Source: Candidatus Woesearchaeota archaeon | Lineage (GTDB): Archaea; Nanobdellota; Nanobdellia; Woesearchaeales; JACPJR01 | NCBI GenBank assembly: GCA_016187565.1 | Contig: JACPJR010000035.1 | Location: 17,698-81,697 of the forward strand | DNA length: 64,000 nt | Reading direction: 5' to 3' | Shown here: positions 62,359-64,000 of the stretch, one piece after another | Position numbering within the stretch: position 1 is the stretch's first letter | Layout of the letters: each line of letters opens with the position of its first letter | Made by a program: the position numbers and the translations under genes | The notes under the pieces: generated by a model | The model's input: the letters and a program-made list of their open reading frames with translations, nothing else | What the model was told of the DNA's origin: nothing | The model's database searches: none

Positions 62359-62515
62359 CATCCAAAAAAGGGGTTAGCAGCCTCAAGTCAAAATTCAATG
62401 AGATACATGATCACGGGCGTTATGAGGGGACGCTCCCTACGGGAACATAGCCCTTTCACATCACAGGTTAAGAATTTTGAAGCTGCTAACCTGAGCGGTA
62501 GCGAATTTTTGGATG
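62359..62515. other. 157-nt nested palindromic element
   Basis: Four nested pairings: CATCCAAAAA (62359-62368) with TTTTTGGATG (62506-62515); GGTTAGCAGC (62372-62381) with GCTGCTAACC (62482-62491); AAAATTC (62390-62396) with GAATTTT (62472-62478); GGGC..TATG (62415-62424) with CATAGCCC (62446-62453). Inside, GGGG/CCC (62426-62437). All in the divergent gap between the permease gene and the gene at 62565. Either a small inverted-repeat insertion or a structured transcript. Confidence 0.6.
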
Positions 62516-62564
62516 GAGCTCCAAAAAAAGAAACGTATAAATAGGAAAGAAAAATACTCAGCGC

Positions 62565-63134
62565 ATGAAAAAATGGACGCGGGTCGTTATCTTTGTCATC
62601 ATTATTCTTCTGGCAGCAAGCACGGTTTTCTTTTGGCAAGCCTGGCAGACTGAAAAAGCGAATCACCTCAACACCATCGTGTACCTCAACCAACTAGAAA
62701 AGATCAGTGGGGTTGGGCGATTACAAACTGCTCATCATCATGCGAATCTCACGGTCTTCATCAACGGCAAAGAACGTGACTTTGCAAAAGAAGAGCTCCA
62801 GGCACCTGAAACAGGAGATATGATGTTTTGGAGCCAAAACAAAGTCAGCAAATTCGTCCATCTCCATCCCGAAGAAGGAAACAACACAAGAATCCATGTG
62901 CATGCGACAGGCATTACCTTAAGCATGCTCTTCCGCTCGTTGGACGGAAACCTGAATGAAACCTGCATGACTCTCCCACCAATATTTGCTGAGCCTGCAT
63001 ACTGTACCAATGCAACAATGAGTATGGATGTTATTATTAATGGACAAAAGATTGCAATGCCCCAGTATTACCCTATTGCAGAGGATGACAATATCATAGT
63101 TACGTACGGCAAGAAAAATAGAACAGAGGGATAA
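62565..63134 (+). CDS. membrane-anchored His-rich extracytoplasmic protein
   Basis: 189 aa. TM or signal anchor (VVIFVIIILLAASTVFFWQA) followed by an extracytoplasmic domain: TAHHHANLTVFINGKERDFA, KFVHLHPEEGNNTRIHVHAT, CMTLPPIFAEPAYCTNATM, and VDVIINGQKIAMPQYYPIAE. The HHH, HLH and HVH motifs plus two Cys suggest metal binding; I have seen the same domain beside thioredoxin-like proteins in archaea. TATAAATA at 62536-62543 is centred ~25 nt before the ATG. Function inferred from motifs only. Confidence 0.8.
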   Translation: MKKWTRVVIFVIIILLAASTVFFWQAWQTEKANHLNTIVYLNQLEKISGVGRLQTAHHHANLTVFINGKERDFAKEELQAPETGDMMFWSQNKVSKFVHLHPEEGNNTRIHVHATGITLSMLFRSLDGNLNETCMTLPPIFAEPAYCTNATMSMDVIINGQKIAMPQYYPIAEDDNIIVTYGKKNRTEG

Positions 63135-63156
63135 CTGCGGAACTTATGAACTACAG

Positions 63157-63868
63157 CTATTGCTGCATTGGAAGTTTTTTGAGAAAATAGAGAGAGAAAT
63201 GCATTGTTGCTCCCAAAACCAGATAATCTTCTTTATTCAGGGGATTAGTAAGACAAAAAACAGCCTCAGGAGCAGCATAGCGGACAAACAGTTCTATCTG
63301 CGAAGGTGCCTGAATTAAGTGAGGATAGGCAAAGAAAATCTGAAAGTTTCTAAAATCGAGGTTTGCCTGATTAAGAGCATCATCTCCAGCAACAAGGGCA
63401 AATTTTTGGAGGTTTTCCCGTGGATAGATCTGCTGAATTTTTGCTTCGTTGCTCAAGATAGGATGCAGGGAAATAGCTTCCCTGGATAAAGACCGGGAGA
63501 TGTCGAGAGAACAAGTGACGGTATTTCTGTACCTGAGCTCGTGCACAGGCAACTAATTTTGGTTCAATCTCAATACCAACAACATGATACCCTCGTACAG
63601 CCCAGAGCATCGATGAGATTCCGCTACCAGAACCAAGGTTTAACACATCCATACCAGGTCTAAAAATACCAATTGCTTCTCCATGGTCGATGATTTCCCA
63701 TAACCCAACTTGGCCTAAAGAACTTCTCCAGTCCACAGGGAACCAATTACCTATCTGCAAGGACTGTACAATGGCCTCTGTTTCTTGCAAACAACCCTCC
63801 AACGCTGGTGTCCATTGAGGCATATACCTATGAAAGAGGAAGCTCTTATTAATTTTTTGCAGCTTCAT
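63157..63868 (-). pseudogene. SAM-dependent methyltransferase interrupted by a frameshift
   Basis: Two overlapping frames form one protein. Frame 1 (63380-63868) has the N-terminal part and motif I, FRPGMDVLNLGSGSGISSML, then AVRGYHVVGIEIEPKLVACA and LPVFIQGSYFPASYLEQ. Frame 2 (63157-63552) continues with SNEAKIQQIYPRENLQKFAL, FRNFQIFFAYPHLIQAPSQI, ELFVRYAAPEAVFCL and a hydrophobic end. The switch is near 63430-63445, close to an A-run (GCAAAAATTC), so either a sequencing error or a true frameshift. If the frames are joined, length (~235 aa) is normal for class I enzymes. Substrate unknown. Confidence 0.75.
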
Positions 63869-63908
63869 CCAAAAAATAGATTAACTCTTTCGCATAGCCT
63901 TTTATGAT

Positions 63909-64000
63909 ATGGGTAAAGCCAAGATTCGGCTTAACCCACAAATAGACTCGATTCGTAATCGAGTTCTATTGGAAAGAGGGATAAAAATCCTTCTCTCTAT
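63909..64000 (+). CDS. partial gene running off the window
   Basis: A frame opens at ATG 63909 and stays open to the last base (MGKAKIRLNPQIDSIRNRVL then LERGIKIL...). Only ~30 residues are visible. No motif can be named. It is divergent from the frameshifted methyltransferase gene. Coding status rests on the open frame and a start near an AT-rich region. Confidence 0.4.
   Translation, partial: MGKAKIRLNPQIDSIRNRVLLERGIKILLS

Noticed and set aside
62209..62544. 111-codon frame across the nested palindrome
   Set aside because: It begins inside the permease gene on the opposite strand, reads through the inverted repeats and lacks coding character; the promoter of the gene at 62565 lies at its end.

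Overview
The window comes from an archaeon, most probably a DPANN lineage close to Woesearchaeota (phylum-level placement is inferred). Evidence: a 16S gene with an archaeal 5' end and an anti-Shine-Dalgarno 3' end, many genes with a TATA box (TTTAAATA or TTTATA type) about 26 nt before the start codon (leaderless), ribosomal protein L35Ae, TrmB-type regulators, an archaeal UMP kinase, DUF460, a Bud32-like kinase of the COG2112 type, SecD/SecF, and many small lineage-specific coiled-coil or membrane proteins. Some genes, especially secreted ones, instead use a strong GGAGGTG Shine-Dalgarno.

Layout. 1-7.5 kb: coiled-coil gene end, rtcA, an acidic lipoprotein, two paralogous secreted proteins flanking a membrane HTH/DUF460 pair. 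7.8-8.1 kb: a GC-rich non-coding island made almost entirely of stem-loops. 8.1-10 kb: methyltransferase/TrmB divergent pair. 10-15.3 kb: rRNA operon 16S - tRNA-Ala - 23S; the tRNA is read as having two introns (anticodon loop and T loop), and the 23S gene holds a 316-nt group I intron with complete P1, P7 and P10 pairings. 15.4-23.6 kb: DUF4013 membrane protein, a Hel308 fragment with two tiny genes behind a CDF transporter, and an operon of methyltransferase, NodU/TobZ-type carbamoyltransferase, a kinase-like unknown and an arginase-fold protein, divergent from a second TrmB gene.

23.6-25.8 kb is the most unusual stretch: a diversity-generating retroelement (DGR) with a target gene, a variable repeat, an adenine-rich template repeat and only the 5' end of the reverse transcriptase, next to a broken IS200/IS605 tnpA. 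A small double-hairpin element occurs twice here; one copy interrupts tnpA and is flanked by a TGTG duplication. 25.8-40.4 kb: kinase, third TrmB locus with a tiny peptide gene, M20 peptidase, CutA, then a housekeeping block (uppS, phasin-like, ubiB/aarF, pyrH, two SMR proteins, secD, secF) and HEPN/MNT modules. 40.4-59.1 kb: two cassettes of lineage-specific surface/membrane proteins (OmpA-like, a 1043-aa protein with a TTPPG repeat, AAA ATPase with a multi-TM partner), an asparaginase, and a beta-propeller lipoprotein with its membrane HTH. 59.2-64 kb: L35Ae, a Cys-rich lipoprotein, a phosphatase-like protein, a TctA-like permease, a nested palindromic element, a His-rich membrane-anchored protein and a frameshifted methyltransferase.

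No CRISPR array and no 5S rRNA gene were seen. All family names rest on motif recognition by eye, without database searches.
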